A stretch of 64,000 nucleotides of DNA from Ditylenchus dipsaci (lineage: Eukaryota; Nematoda; Chromadorea; Rhabditida; Anguinidae). The notes beneath the pieces were generated by a model. That model saw nothing but the letters and a program-made list of their open reading frames with translations, was not told where the DNA came from and did not search any database. Numbering within the stretch: the stretch's first letter is position 1; every line of letters starts with the position of its first letter. The stretch spans positions 62,001-126,000 of the forward strand of contig SADC01000282.1 of the NCBI GenBank assembly GCA_004194705.1. Reading direction: 5' to 3'. This document shows positions 9,910-20,661 of this stretch, piece after piece. Both the position numbers and the translations under genes were made by a program.

Positions 9910-10855
9910 AATACTTTTTTCTAGCGTCAAAAGACGCTTTTCTAGCGCCAAAATACTTTTTTCTAGCGTCAAATTTTTCTAGCGTCAAAATACGTTTTTC
10001 TAGCGTCAAAATACGCTATTCTAGCATCAAAATACGCTATTCTAGCGTCAAATTGTGTTCTCATATGCCATTTCTTGTTTCTATGTGTTTCACGGGTGTT
10101 CATTCTTAATTTCAGTTGATCAGCCAACATGGAAGCCTTCATTGAGATTGGACAAGTGAGAAAGCGTCAATTTGGTCTGAACTATCATCCTATCGACAAC
10201 TTTGAAGATGAAAACTGCCTCGAACAATGGATGCAGCTGAACAAAGGATCGTGGACCAAGTTCGTGTTTATTTATTTTGTCTGGTATGTCTGGTAGTTCT
10301 GTCTGGTATGGTCAACGCCTCTTATCCAACAGCTACAGCGAAACTCAGTAACTATACTTTAGCTGATGTTACTGTTTGGCCTGCTGTGAAGAGGAGGATG
10401 TGCTATGTCCATATGTTTTGTTTTCATTGTTATCGCTTTGTTCTTGGAGTGTGGTATTTGGAATAAAAGTTGTCTGGTCTGAATCATGTGGCGTAGAGTA
10501 TAATTTTGAAGATGTGGGAATAGGGATTGAGTAGAATGAGAAGGAAATAAAACAGGAAATAACGACCACATCTTTGACAGTGGAAGTTTTGAAGGTAGAA
10601 AGAAGTATTTTTATGGCAGAAAAAGCTATTACACGGCAGAAAAGCATTTTCACGGCAAAAATTCATTTTGATGGCAGATGAAAGGGTCTGGCTTTTGACG
10701 CTAGAATAGCGTATTTTGGCGCTAGAAAAATTTTGACGCTAGAAAAAAGTATTTTGACGCTAGAATGGCGTATTTTGACGCTAGAAAAATTTTGACGCTA
10801 GAAAAAGTATTTTGGCGCTAGAAAAGCGTCTTTTGACGCTAAAAGAAAGTACCAC
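9910..10855. mobile_element. Foldback element with CTAGCGTCAAAATACG arrays
   Basis: The left arm (about 9915-10055) repeats TTTTTCTAGCGTCAAAATAC; the right arm (about 10695-10850) is the inverted array (GTATTTTGACGCTAGAAAAA). Unit length is 20-25 bp with indels. The arms enclose about 640 bp containing an ORF piece and a Mutator transposase scrap. No clear TSD. Confidence 0.8.
10120..10430 (+). pseudogene. Gene scraps between foldback arms, including a MULE piece
   Basis: After an acceptor (TTAATTTCAG), a frame reads MEAFIEIGQVRKRQFGLNYH ... EQWMQLNKGSWTK and could be a short exon (unrecognised). Further on, VWPAVKRRMCYVHM (about 10370-10415) clearly matches the Mutator transposase motif VWPNVKRGMCYAHV found on the minus strand at 50.4 kb. 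The two pieces need not belong together; the second shows that this element is related to the MULEs. Confidence 0.55.
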
Positions 10856-10949
10856 CCAAACTGAACAATAAAAGGCGCCAATTTGAAAAAATTCAAAGAA
10901 AGTGTATCAAGTCATAATTTGTATCAAGTCGAATGGTGTCCGCGCGGTA

Positions 10950-11997
10950 CCGGTCAATTTTCCGCCGACAAATTTTCCGCCGACCAATTTTCCGCCGACC
11001 AATTTTCCGCCGACAAATTTTCCGCCGCCATAATTCAATTTTCTGTTTTCAAGTTAAAGTTTCTTCTGTGAATGACCCTTTCTCCTATTTCCCTTGTTAT
11101 TTTTACTGCCCTAACTCAATTTTACTGCCCTATTTACTGCCCTGTTTAAGGTCATAATTAAGTATTTAGGAATTTCCTGACAGAATTTTCAGTGGAAACT
11201 AATGATGAAGAGGCAGATCCTTCCAACTGGAGCTCAACGAAGTTCTTGGTGGTGAATTAAATTAAAGTGCTCCAATGTATTTTTGTGTGATGTTATTTCC
11301 TTAAAGGCATTATTTTTGAGTTCTGGTCAATAAAAAATCGAGTTTCTGGACCACCCGAAATCACCTATTTTAACCATTTTTCAAGGGATTTAGGTCTGTA
11401 TTTGGGTGGAAATGGACTAAAAAGGTGCCAATTTCAAATAAAAAGGAAGATGTCGAACATAGTTTTGTTGACTGGGGCCTACCGCATAAATAAACTCTGG
11501 TATGCATACATTTTTTTGCATCCAGAGTCACTTTCGAGTGATTTGCGTCTAAGGTATGTGGGTGTGCGCATCTCAACCCCAAGCAACCAAGCCCCCTGCG
11601 CCCCTTCGGGGCGCAGGGGCTTGGTTGGTTAGAGATGCGCGCACTCACTTACCTTAGACATAATTCCGAGCAAGACTCTTGAACAAAAATGCATTTAGAG
11701 ACTATTTTTGCCCAGCTCCAGTGACCAAAACATGATAAAACAGGTAAAAAATAGATAGCGAAATTCTATATAGCAAAATTCTATTCTATATTCTATATAG
11801 ATAGCGAAATTCTATATTCTATCTATATTCTATATAATAGCGAAATTCTAGATGTATTTTAGATTGGCACTACTAAATATACTAGCCAAACGTGAAAACA
11901 GAAATCGAATTATGGCGGCGGAAAATTGGCCGGCGGAAAATTTGTCGGCGGAAAATTGGTCGTCGGAAAATTTGTCGGCGGAAAATTCTCCGCGGAT
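10950..11997. mobile_element. Foldback element with GCCGACAAATTTTCC arrays
   Basis: The left arm 10962-11055 carries four CCGACAAATTTTCCG units, then CCATAATTCAATTTTCTGTT. The right arm 11895-11997 is the complement (AACAGAAATCGAATTATGGC then GGCGGAAAATTTGTCGGCGG). About 840 bp lies between, holding a GC-rich hairpin at 11540-11665 and an ATATAGATAGCGAAATTCT microrepeat at 11745-11850. No ORF. Confidence 0.85.
11540..11665. repeat. Long GC-capped hairpin repeat
   Basis: Inverted halves GTCTAAGGTATGTGGGTGTG ... and ... CGCACTCACTTACCTTAGAC, with a GCCCCTGCGCCCC/GGGGCGCAGGGGC tip. The same module occurs at 22525-22640 and degraded at 35690-35815 and 40120-40210, so it is a dispersed family module usually followed by GACTCTTTTTGCCCAGCTCC. 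Confidence 0.85.
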
Positions 11998-12000
11998 TTA

Positions 12001-12401
12001 TAATGGCTCATTTATAAACGTTGTCGTTGAAAAAATGTTTTATAAAGGAATTTTTACGCCAACGACGACGACAACGACGACATATTTATAAAAAATCCAA
12101 CGACAACGCCAACGACAACGGAAAATTTTTCTTCCAAATCAGACAAATTTGCATTTTAAGTCAGAATTTCAAGGATTAACTATATTCTCCACACGCTTTC
12201 ACTCGAAAGCTCGACTAAAAATGCGAAATTTGTCCAATTTTGAATAAAAAATGTCGTTGTCCTCGGCGTCGTCGTTGTCGTTGGCGTTGTCGTTGGATTT
12301 TTTATAAATAGGTCGTCGTTGTCGTTGCGAAAAAAAGGGTTTTATAAAAAAATATTCCAACGACAACGACGACAACGACAACGTTTATAAATGAGCCATT
12401 A
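12001..12401. mobile_element. Foldback MITE with CAACGACAACGACG arms, 401 bp
   Basis: Ends TAATGGCTCATTTATAAACG and its complement CGTTTATAAATGAGCCATTA. The arms continue as GTTGTCGTTG/CAACGACAAC repeats interspersed with TTTATAAA. Internal tract without coding content. Confidence 0.85.
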
Positions 12402-12676
12402 GGCAGGTTACCACTCGTTTTGTAGCTCATCTCACTGTCTACAAAATAAGTGGTAAATTGCCTGAAAGCAGTTGTTGAAAAATAGATCAGTAACACAATG
12501 CCATGAACGCGATTTTGAATCAGGGTCTTCTATCAGAGAAAAGGCTGTACGTGAAAATACCCCTCAAATTAATTATTTACCCCCTCAAATCTTTTCCATC
12601 TTTCTCGGCGTTTACTTATCAATTTTCTGATTGTTTTGCATCATCATGTAGCCCTGAATCTGTAGTTTCTAATGAG

Positions 12677-12813
12677 GTATTAACTGGCTCAATCTGCTTA
12701 GAAAAAAATTATTAAAAAGGTGAAAGTATGAACTAAATTGTGGTTCTCATTTAGTTCATACTTTTACCTTTTTACTAACTTTTTTCTGAGCAGATTGAGC
12801 CAGTTGATACTGT
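12677..12813. repeat. Hairpin of about 60-bp arms
   Basis: GTATTAACTGGCTCAATCTG ... AAAGTATGAACTAAA is followed after about 12 bp by the near-perfect complement TTTAGTTCATACTTT ... CAGATTGAGCCAGTTGATAC. No coding potential. Confidence 0.8.
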
Positions 12814-13244
12814 AAAGGCGCATACACAATGAGAAGGCTGTTTGCGGGTGCTAAATCAGATTTTTCACACAAAAATAGCCATAACTTTTTTTTAATTTTT
12901 CAAAAAACTTTCTGTTAGTGCCATCTTGTAGCTAAAATTCAGGGCTACCAGATGAGCTTTCGATAACTCAGATTTTGTATGAAAAATTGAGTTAAAGAAC
13001 TAAGAATCCGCCCAAGCATCCGCACTCAAATTTGAGTTAGGATTCTTGGGCGGAGTCTTGAAATTTTGGAACTTATTTACTTGGGGGGGGGGGGAGGTGG
13101 GCGGATGGCGCATTTTTCACTTATTTGTAAATCATGTTTAAACGACTCCCAAGTAACTTTTATATGCTAAAGACGATAAGAAAGGTGGTTTCCGTAATTT
13201 TTCTACATAAAAAATGGATTTTTTCAAAATGTCAAATTTTTTGA

Positions 13245-13500
13245 CAAAAATTTGACATTTTGCCTTGGGGGACCAAGGTAAACCACCTGGATAGGGTACC
13301 GGTACAATATATCCTATACCTGCCTGCCTTCGGCAGGCACCCTAATTCAATAGGAAGCCCTTTGGGGGCACATGGTCCGGGACAAGGGCTGTCCCTTTAT
13401 ATAAATGTGAGAGCTCCAGGGAGAATTTTGAATAAAAACAGTATCCAGGTGGTTTACCTTGGTCCTCCAAGGCAAAATGTCAAATTTTTGGCAGGGCCAG
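13245..13500. mobile_element. MITE with CCTTGGGGGACCAAGGTAAA ends
   Basis: TTTTGCCTTGGGGGACCAAG ... GTAAACCACCTGGATA is inverted as TATCCAGGTGGTTTACCTTG ... CCAAGGCAAAATG. The centre has a hairpin CCTGCCTTCGGCAGG. Related termini occur at 22350/22750, 35615/35950 and 40050, defining a family. Confidence 0.75.
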
Positions 13501-13755
13501 CTCAGGAGGGATGGGACAAAACACCGCAGGGACAAAACACCGCATAGGACAAAACACCGCCGTGCCAAAACACCGCCGGACAAAACACCGCGGGACAAAA
13601 TACCGCGAGCCAAAACACCGCCATGACAAAACACCGCCGGACAAAACACCGCCTAGGACAAAACACCGCCGTTGTTAAAACTACCTATCCTGCTATCTTC
13701 ATAAGCTTGGATTAACCTTTTTTCTGTAATGTACTTTTTTGTCAGAAATCTGCAA

Positions 13756-16379
13756 ATGGATGATCTATTAAAAAGACCCTACGCCGCTTTCTCAAACAAA
13801 GGCGCGAAGAAGTACGTGCATGAAGGAAGGATGTACGTCAAGAATCGCGATCTCAGAGGTACTAACAGAGGGAAACTTTCGGCAGAGTGCGATCAGCGGG
13901 CGATAGGATGCAAAGGAAGAGCTTGGTTTTACGAAGAAGGTCAGTTCATCAAGTAAGTTATTTTGGTCGTTTTAATTCCTCTTATAATATTTTGGCTTAA
14001 GAATGGTGTCAGAGCATGGATGCGAAGCAAATCCGTCTCACATTGCTGTGACTGCCATAAGAAATGAAGAAAAACGGTTAGCTACAACTACTACAATGGT
14101 AATCATTGAGTCCTTATTTATTTCTTACAAACATTCATTGCAGCGAACAGGAGAAATATTGGCACAGGTCCGGAACAAAGCAAGAACTTCTGGAGTTCAG
14201 GGTGAGTTGCCGAGAGCTGAAGCTAGAAAGCGAGGAATTCGAAGAGCCAGAACAGATTCTGAAGACTGTAAGCCTCCTGCTATTCCGACTTCTTTGGAGG
14301 TTTTATATAAGCGTGAAGTTACTGATTTCATATGTCTATTTCAGAGCGTAATTATCCCCTTCTCGTACCAAGTTTATGAAGCCGTCTACGGGCGTGATCC
14401 TGACAAATGGTTGCTAGCAGATTCCGCGTTTGATAAGGCGATCGGAGGAAGGATTTTCGTATTTGGCCGAAAAAGCTACACCCAGTGGATGGCAACAGTC
14501 AAAAAGGTGTTCGTTGATGGGACTTTCCGAATTTCACCTCCTCTGTTTGAACAGGTCCTAACTTATTTACATAATCTATATTATGGAATTTTATTTGCTG
14601 CAGGTTTTTGTGGTGCTTGCCAAAAGAAATGAATACGTCTTTCCCATCGCAACGGCCTTGCTTCCAAACAAAAGGGCTGTCACATATCGAAAATTCTTTC
14701 AAATGGTACATGATGTGTTTCCACAGCTCAACCCTCAAGGAGTCTCATGTGATTATGAACTGGCCATTCAGAATGCAGCTCGCGGAGAATGGGAGGGTGT
14801 ATCGATCGATGGTTGCTACTGGCATCTCTGCTCCAACCTTTACAAGCATCTTGAACAAGAGGGTCTCTCTGCTCAGTACGATAGCGATGCTCAGTTTGCT
14901 CATGAGGTACGTTGATATAATTTTCAGAGTTACTTTTACTTAGTTTTAGTGCCGCAAAATTGTGGCATTAGCATGTGTTCCTATCTCGCACCTTGATGAA
15001 TGCTTCACGTCACTGAGATGGAATCTTCCAGCCGTTTTAAGTCCAATTCTAGATTGGTTTGAAAACTACTATCTTGGTAATTGCTATCTCGTTTGAAATA
15101 CTTCTATTCTTTGATTTTCAGGCCCTATGCAGCCTGATGGAGTTCGCAAAACAGCTCGCTTTCCAATAGACTCGTGGAATCTCGTTGAGAGGATTGAAAA
15201 TGGTGAAAACAGAACAAACAACTACGCTGGTTAATTTCGTATGGTAAAGATTTGCTTTAAAATCTAAAGATTTTAGAAGCTCATCATCGTAAGGTTGCTT
15301 GCGAACTGGGGGTTTGTCATCCAAATTTATGGAGATTCATCGATTCAATGAAGGTAATATTTGACTTGATTTGCTTTATGAATCGCTTTGTACGGTTACA
15401 TGTTAAGCTTGTCCAACGAGGCGTAGATGAAGCTTACAGTGAAATGGTTCTTGGACATGCACCGCCCGTCAAGCTCAAGAAATACCGAATGGCTGATGAA
15501 AGAATGCTCGCTTTGGTAAAGAAGGCTGTTAAAGCGTGGAGTGAAATTGTCCCTATGGATTACCTGTCAGGTATTGCCTACAACTTCCGGATGGCGCAGG
15601 GTCCTTATCAGTTTCCGGAAGCGCAAGACGAGGAGGAATTGCTGATAGTCAATGAACGAGTGCCAGAAAACAGTCGGAATCATGCGGAAGGTTAAATTTT
15701 GATATAGAATTGTGAAATGATTTTTTTCGTTAAGCATTACTTATGCATGGCTTTTAGTAATTTCACCGCCCTTGAAAAAGCCCCGCCTCGACTCACCTGA
15801 AGTGATGAAAGAGATTGATGTGCCGCTGCCTACCTATCCGTGGAAGGATGAGCCCAGCAAAATCAAGTTGATCAAGGGGACAATAACTGCTTCTACCGGT
15901 ACATCAAAGACCACGGTGGAATTCTAAAATAATCTCATTCATATTATAGGTGCATAGCTTGCTTGGAGTACAAAGACGAGGAGGAGCATGAGCGAGTGCG
16001 ACGAGAAATGATGGCATTCCTCCTAGGCAACAAGCATCATTCGTGGATCAAATACTTTGGAGGCGCTGATGGGTGTATGAATACGCTAGGAAGTTTTCTC
16101 AACTCGGGGAATGGGGCAGCAGCATGCAACTCATCTTGGCCTCCAAGCTCTACAACACTAACTTCATCCTCTATCAACCGGACCAATTGCCTCGCTTCGT
16201 ACCATTCTTCGTCGACAAGGTTGGTTAGCTGAACTTATTTTGTTGGTAATGGTTTATTTGGGTGGATTCAGGACTTTCTTTCCGGTAGCATGGAGCCGCG
16301 TGTGGGATTCATTCGTTTTCAGGGATTTCCAAAAGAGCATTTTGATGTGGCGAAATTTGAGATGAAGGAAATTATTTGA
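13756..16379 (+). CDS. Phantom-type Mutator (MULE) transposase with C-terminal OTU protease domain
   Basis: Proposed exons: 13756-13952, 14002-14098, 14144-14299, 14345-14554, 14604-14906, 14950-15076, 15122-15229, 15277-15353, 15408-15690, 15758-15898, 15950-16219, 16272-16379. Introns are 37-68 bp with GT..AG. Order: FLYWCH-like finger (GRMYVKNRDLRG ... CDQRAIGCKGRAWF ... HGCEANPSH); MULE DDE domain with the first Asp in KKVFVDGTFRISP and the second in SCDYELAIQNAARGEW; the family's GCYWHLCSNLYKHLEQ; post-core RTNNYAE/AHHRKVACELGVCHPNL; then an OTU-type cysteine protease with GDNNCFYR (nucleophile Cys), EWGSSMQLILASKLY and EHFDVAKF (His). Two likely one-base deletions (about 15870 before the OTU motif and about 16108 in GGGG) break the frame; otherwise it is well preserved. 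AATAAA at 16435. The transposase would cut and join element ends in the nucleus; the role of the OTU domain is unknown. Confidence 0.85.
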
Positions 16380-16557
16380 GTGTTATAGTGCTAACCTTTG
16401 TTTGTCCTTTGAGTTGTTGTTATGAGCTTGTTTCAATAAAGTTGGTGGTTGTTACGACTCATTACGACTCATTGCATGGCGATGGAAAAATTGTACTCTT
16501 CATTAAAGAGTCTTTAAAGAGTCTTTAAAATTGTTCACAAATTTTTTTTTTTTGAAA

Positions 16558-16728
16558 TTATAGTACTTTATCCTCGTCCTCGTACTCGTACTTCTTAATT
16601 TTTAGGTTCGTACTCGTACTCGTACTCGTACCTCTATTTTTCAGCTGCTCGTACTTCGTACTCGTAGTACGAGTACGGTACAAGTACGAGTACGAGTACG
16701 AAATACGAGTACGAGTTCCAACACTGAT
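16558..16728. mobile_element. hAT-like MITE of GTACGAGTACGAG repeats
   Basis: GTACTCGTACTCGTACCTCT on one side and TACGAGTACGAGTACGA on the other meet at a palindromic centre. The right end TTCCAACACTG complements the CAGTGTTGGGAACTC start of the related copy at 25519. CAGTGTTGG ends suggest hAT. Confidence 0.65.
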
Positions 16729-18240
16729 TGAGCGGAGAAAAATTACTCTTTGACTAAAATTGATATTTGCGGCTAGATATTTGCAGATAACGATGAAGAT
16801 ACGGTCCAATACCCAAATAGCAAAGTAAAACTAGTTTGCAAACATGGTCTAGTCAAACAGTAATAGAATCAGGGTTTCGAACATCCTGAGGTAAGACAAA
16901 AGTGCCAGAAAACAAAAAAAGACAGAGATAGAACTCCTCTTTCACTGAGATTAAGATCTCCACGACATCCCACATGAATCTCCACCCATAACTGGAAAAA
17001 TGAAATTCGGCGGTGTTTTGTCCTAGGCGGTGTTTTGTCCGGCGGTGTTTTGTCATGGCGGTGTTTTGGCTCGCGGTATTTTGTCCCGCGGTGTTTTGTC
17101 CGGCGGTGTTTTGGTACGGCGGTGTTTTGTCCTAGGCGGTGTTTTGTCCCTGCGGTGTTTTGTCCTAGACCCGCTCAGGACATTAACTTATAGGAAAGTA
17201 ATATTTCCATTAAAAGGCCCTTCTAGGAAAACATGCATATAGGAAAAGGCCAGACTAGGACAATTCACACTTGGACAATGACATGTTTGGACAGTAGACC
17301 CTAGGACAATCGACTCTAGGAGAATGGCTTTTTTGGAAAAGCGCCTATCAGGAAAAGAGACACTAGGACAATGTACTCTAGGAAAATGACGTCTTTGGAA
17401 AAGCGCCTTTCAGGAAAAGGGCACTAGACAATTTACTCTAGGACAATGATGTCTTTGGAAAAGCGTATTTTAGGAAAAGGGACACTAGGACAATGGACAA
17501 TAGGAAAATTGCATTTTAGGACAATTTACAGAAGGACAATGGACAACAGGACAAGAGACTATAGGACATACTATTTTCAGACCCATAAAGTGATGTTATA
17601 ACGTTTTAGACAGTTAAAAATTGTCCAAAAAGAGGCTTTTCCAGAAAGACGATTGTCCTATTGTCCTAGCGTCCTTTTCCCAAAAGGCGCTTTTCCTAAG
17701 ACATCATTGTCCTAGAGTAAATTGTCCTAGTGTCCCTTTTCCTAAAAAGCGCTTTTTCAAAAAGGCGATTGTCCTAGAGTGTATTGTCCTAGTGTCCTTT
17801 TTCCTAAAAGGCGCTTTTCCAAAAAGTCCTAGAGTACATAGTCCAGTTGTCAATTGTCCTAGCCTGGCCTTTTCCTATCGGATAATATTTAAAATTGGCC
17901 GTAAAATACTGGAAAATGGCCGTAAAATATTTAATTTTGGCCGTAAACTCGAGCTGGCCGTAAAATACTGAATTTTGGCCGTAAACTTTTGAATTTTGGC
18001 CGTAAAATACTGAATTTTGGCCGTAAACTTTTGAATTTTGGCCGTAAACTTTTGAATTTCGGACATAAACTCGAATTTGGCCATAAAATACCGCATTTCT
18101 GTCATACATTGTTGGATTTGGCCATAAACTCAAATATGGACATGAATTTTTGCCCATTGAAACTCATAGTGTCTGTTGTATTGTCTCTTTGATCTTTCTT
18201 TTGTATGATGAGGTCGGTTCATCAAATTGATTTCCATCAA

Positions 18241-18411
18241 TTTGCAGATATTACTGCAGACAAGGAAGGGGAGCTACGCGTCGATTTCGTCCTTATTCGT
18301 CATCGAGGTCCTGGGATCGTGCAAATCGGCAGCTATTTGCAGTGGCAAGTCAAGTGGTCAGCAATGTGGTTCGTCAATTCAAGGTAACTGGCGCTAACAA
18401 CAATCAATTAT
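18241..18411 (+). CDS. Possible terminal exon, unrecognised
   Basis: After a strong acceptor (CATCAATTTGCAG at 18246), two frames stay open: an arginine/serine-rich one containing RRFRPYSSSRSWDRANRQLF and ending TGANNNQL before TAG (about 18411), and another reading DITADKEGELRVDFVLIRHR. I cannot decide between them. It is cargo of the nested foldback element. Confidence 0.3.
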
Positions 18412-19250
18412 AGTTATCTTTTTCTGTTGTCATGTTTGCTGTTATTATTTTTGCCTGCGTTCGAGAGATGTGTTTAGTAGTGGATGAAGATTGCTGTCCC
18501 CGTCTTATAATGGCTTTTTGTGGATGTTTCTGAAGTTTGCCGCCCACAAATTCGGAAACGGGCCGCTAGAGTGTTATGCTGCCCGATTTTTTCTTAAATG
18601 TTAAAGTAATTTTAACACACCCTGTAGTTCAATTGGGATGTGGGAGTATAGTTCAAGTGCTCCGTGTTAGGAAAAAAAAGAAGAAGACCATTACAACGAT
18701 GACTGTTTAATTCCCTGCCTGTTGTTAAACAATGTTTACTTGTTGTTGTCGTTGTTCGAAAATAAATGAATGTAGCCGATTTTAAGGTGTGAATGTTAAT
18801 AGGTGCGATAAGAGATGAAAGATCGAGATGTGGTTCAGGAGGAACAGAATGTTTGGATTAAAACATTGGACACATAAGTAAAATGTAGGTATATGTATAA
18901 GCGGTCATTTGTGTATCTGTTGTTTATACAGCGGAATAATGGAGTCTATGAATAGATAATCTACATATAGACAGGTATAATTTATGGCAAAAATTCAGTA
19001 TTTTAGGGCCTCATTCAGAAAAATTGCATCGAATTTGGTGTCAACCACCTCGGAATGGGTGCCTACCCAGGTACTAATTGCAAATTGAGATTCTAAATAG
19101 TCAAAACAGCATTTTGGCCCCAACACACCGTGCTCAGCACACGATTTTGGGTTGAATAATGGAGTTTGTTCAGCACTAGGATAGATGAAAGAATTTCGGG
19201 CCAATTGACATGCGAGCAATTGTGCTAAGACCAGCCTGAGTTAATGGCTA
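18412..19250. other. No gene seen
   Basis: Non-coding interior of the nested foldback element. A CACACCCTGTAGTT motif near 18618 resembles mariner-like ends but no partner was found. Confidence 0.4.
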
Positions 19251-19618
19251 AAATCTAATAGTTTATGGCCAAAATCCAACAATTTTTAGCCAAAATTCAG
19301 TATTTTTTGGCCTAATTTGAGTTTATGGCCAGAATTCAAAAGTTTACGGCCAAAATTCAAAAGTTTACGGCCAAAATTCAAAAGTTTACGGCCAAAATTC
19401 ATTATTTTACGGCCAGCTCGAGTTTACGGCCAAAATTAAATATTTTACGGCCATTTTTCACAATTTTACGGCCAAAATTAAATACCACCCTTTTCCTATA
19501 TGCGTGTTTTCCTAGAAGGGCCTTTTCATAGCATTATTATTTTCCTACAAGTTAATGTCCTGAGCTGGCCCTGCCAAATTTTTGTCAAATTTTTTTTTTG
19601 AAAAAATCCATTTTTTAT

Positions 19619-20058
19619 AGCTCCATTCATACTCCCGCGGGACACGGGACACGGGACAATTTTTCAAAAACGTTTTTGTCTCTATCTCGGCTCCCAGCCA
19701 TCATTTTTCACTACTTTTAATAGATCTACAAGGCAACAGACCATGCTCTACAACATAGGGATAACAGATTTGCCATGATCAGTATCGAAAACGGTGTTTA
19801 GGCTGTCCCGCAGGTCAATGTCCCGTGGGACAAATTCCTATATTTGTACCGCGGGACATTGACCTGCGGGACAGCCTAAACACCGTTTTCGATACTGATC
19901 ATGGCAAATCTGTTATCCCTATGTTGTAGAGCATGGTCTGTTGCCTTGTAGATCTATTAAAAGTAGTGAAAAATGATGGCTGGGAGCCGAGATAGAGACA
20001 AAAACGTGTTTGAAAAATTGTCCCGTGTCCCGTGGCCCGCGGGAGTATGAATGGAGCT
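19619..20058. mobile_element. Near-perfect palindromic foldback element, 440 bp
   Basis: AGCTCCATTCATACTCCCGC at the left is matched by GCGGGAGTATGAATGGAGCT at the right, and the arms (about 205 bp each) match almost base for base to a short AT-rich centre at 19832-19845. CGGGACA words recur in the arms. Flanked by TAT on both sides (19616-19618, 20059-20061). It interrupts the outer Phantom arm, which reads continuously once it is removed. Confidence 0.9.
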
Positions 20059-20153
20059 TATGTAAAAAAATTACGGAAACCACCTTTCTTATCGTTTTAG
20101 CATATAAAAGTTACTTGGGAGTCGTTTAAACATGATTTACAAATAAGTGAAAA

Positions 20154-20486
20154 ATGCGAGAAAAACTCGAAAAAACTCGAGTTGAAACTCAACTGCAAGC
20201 TATCTTGGACATATTAAAAAGCCAGTCTACTCGAGCTAGAGGGACTCAAGTCGAAATGACTGTAGACTCGAATAGTCCAGATGATTGGCTTATAGACTTT
20301 ACCAGTAGTGATACTCCTGTTAATGATCAGTCAAATTCTCTAGTTAACAAGGCATCCTATAGTGGATCGTCTCTCTTTGAATTTCCAGGTATCTTTGGGC
20401 CGAACCTGCAAGTCTCTTCCGAATTGCCTGACAATGATGCACAGCAAAAAATCAAAAAATTGAGATGTAAACGCCGAAAACAGTGA
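20154..20486 (+). CDS. Hypothetical hydrophilic protein, 110 aa
   Basis: Complete ATG-to-TGA frame. It starts Arg/Lys/Glu-rich (MREKLEKTRVETQLQAILDI, likely helical), has a Ser/Asp-rich middle (DWLIDFTSSDTP) and ends basic (KIKKLRCKRRKQ), which could be a nuclear signal. No family recognised. It starts exactly where the Phantom outer arm ends and is followed by a GGGGTAAATAATTAATTTGA array, so it may belong to an enclosing element. Confidence 0.4.
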   Translation: MREKLEKTRVETQLQAILDILKSQSTRARGTQVEMTVDSNSPDDWLIDFTSSDTPVNDQSNSLVNKASYSGSSLFEFPGIFGPNLQVSSELPDNDAQQKIKKLRCKRRKQ

Positions 20487-20504
20487 GGTTTAAAGATTTG
20501 TGGG

Positions 20505-20615
20505 GGTAAATAATTAATTTGAGGGGGCAAATAATTAATTTGATGGGGTAAATAATTAATTTGATGGGGTAAATAATTAATTTGAGGGGTAAATAATTAA
20601 TTCGAGGGTGTTTTA
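20505..20615. repeat. GGGGTAAATAATTAATTTGA tandem array
   Basis: Five units of 21-22 bp. The inverted unit (CCCCTCAAATTAATTATTTA) occurs at 12558-12595, so this pair may be the termini of a still larger element enclosing 12.55-20.6 kb. Confidence 0.7.
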
Positions 20616-20661
20616 AATTTGAGCCTTAGAGAGAATACGATGTCTTCAAAGCAACACACCC

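Larger units (their letters stand above)
17165..19567. mobile_element. Foldback element nested in the right arm of the Phantom element
   Basis: Starts GCTCAGGACATTAACTTATA and ends with the complement CTACAAGTTAATGTCCTGAGC. Left half: TAGGACAATG/GGAAAAGCGCC units (17240-17570) that refold on CCTTTTCCTAAAAGGCGC units (17630-17880), then the GGCCGTAAAATACTGAATTT array (17885-18140). Right half: the inverted array AGTTTACGGCCAAAATTC (19255-19480). About 1.1 kb between 18150 and 19250 holds an exon-like piece at 18240-18410. Confidence 0.85.
13110..20155. mobile_element. Composite Phantom/MULE element with long foldback termini
   Basis: The left outer arm (about 13110-13235: TCATGTTTAAACGACTCCCA, then ACGATAAGAAAGGTGGTTTC) is inverted at 20065-20155. 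Inside it, GGCAGGGCCAGCTCAGGA (13488) is inverted at 19556-19575, and the GACAAAACACCGCC array (13515-13675) is inverted at 17010-17165. The transposase gene lies between at 13756-16379. The element has been invaded three times: a MITE in the left arm (13258-13485), a foldback element splitting the right arm (17170-19560) and a perfect palindrome at 19619-20058. Complex foldback-like termini are a known property of Phantom Mutator elements. Confidence 0.8.

Noticed and set aside
17621..18192. 116- and 117-codon frames in the 17.6-18.2 kb region
   Set aside because: They follow the CCTTTTCCTAAAAGGCGC and GGCCGTAAAA arrays of the nested foldback element.
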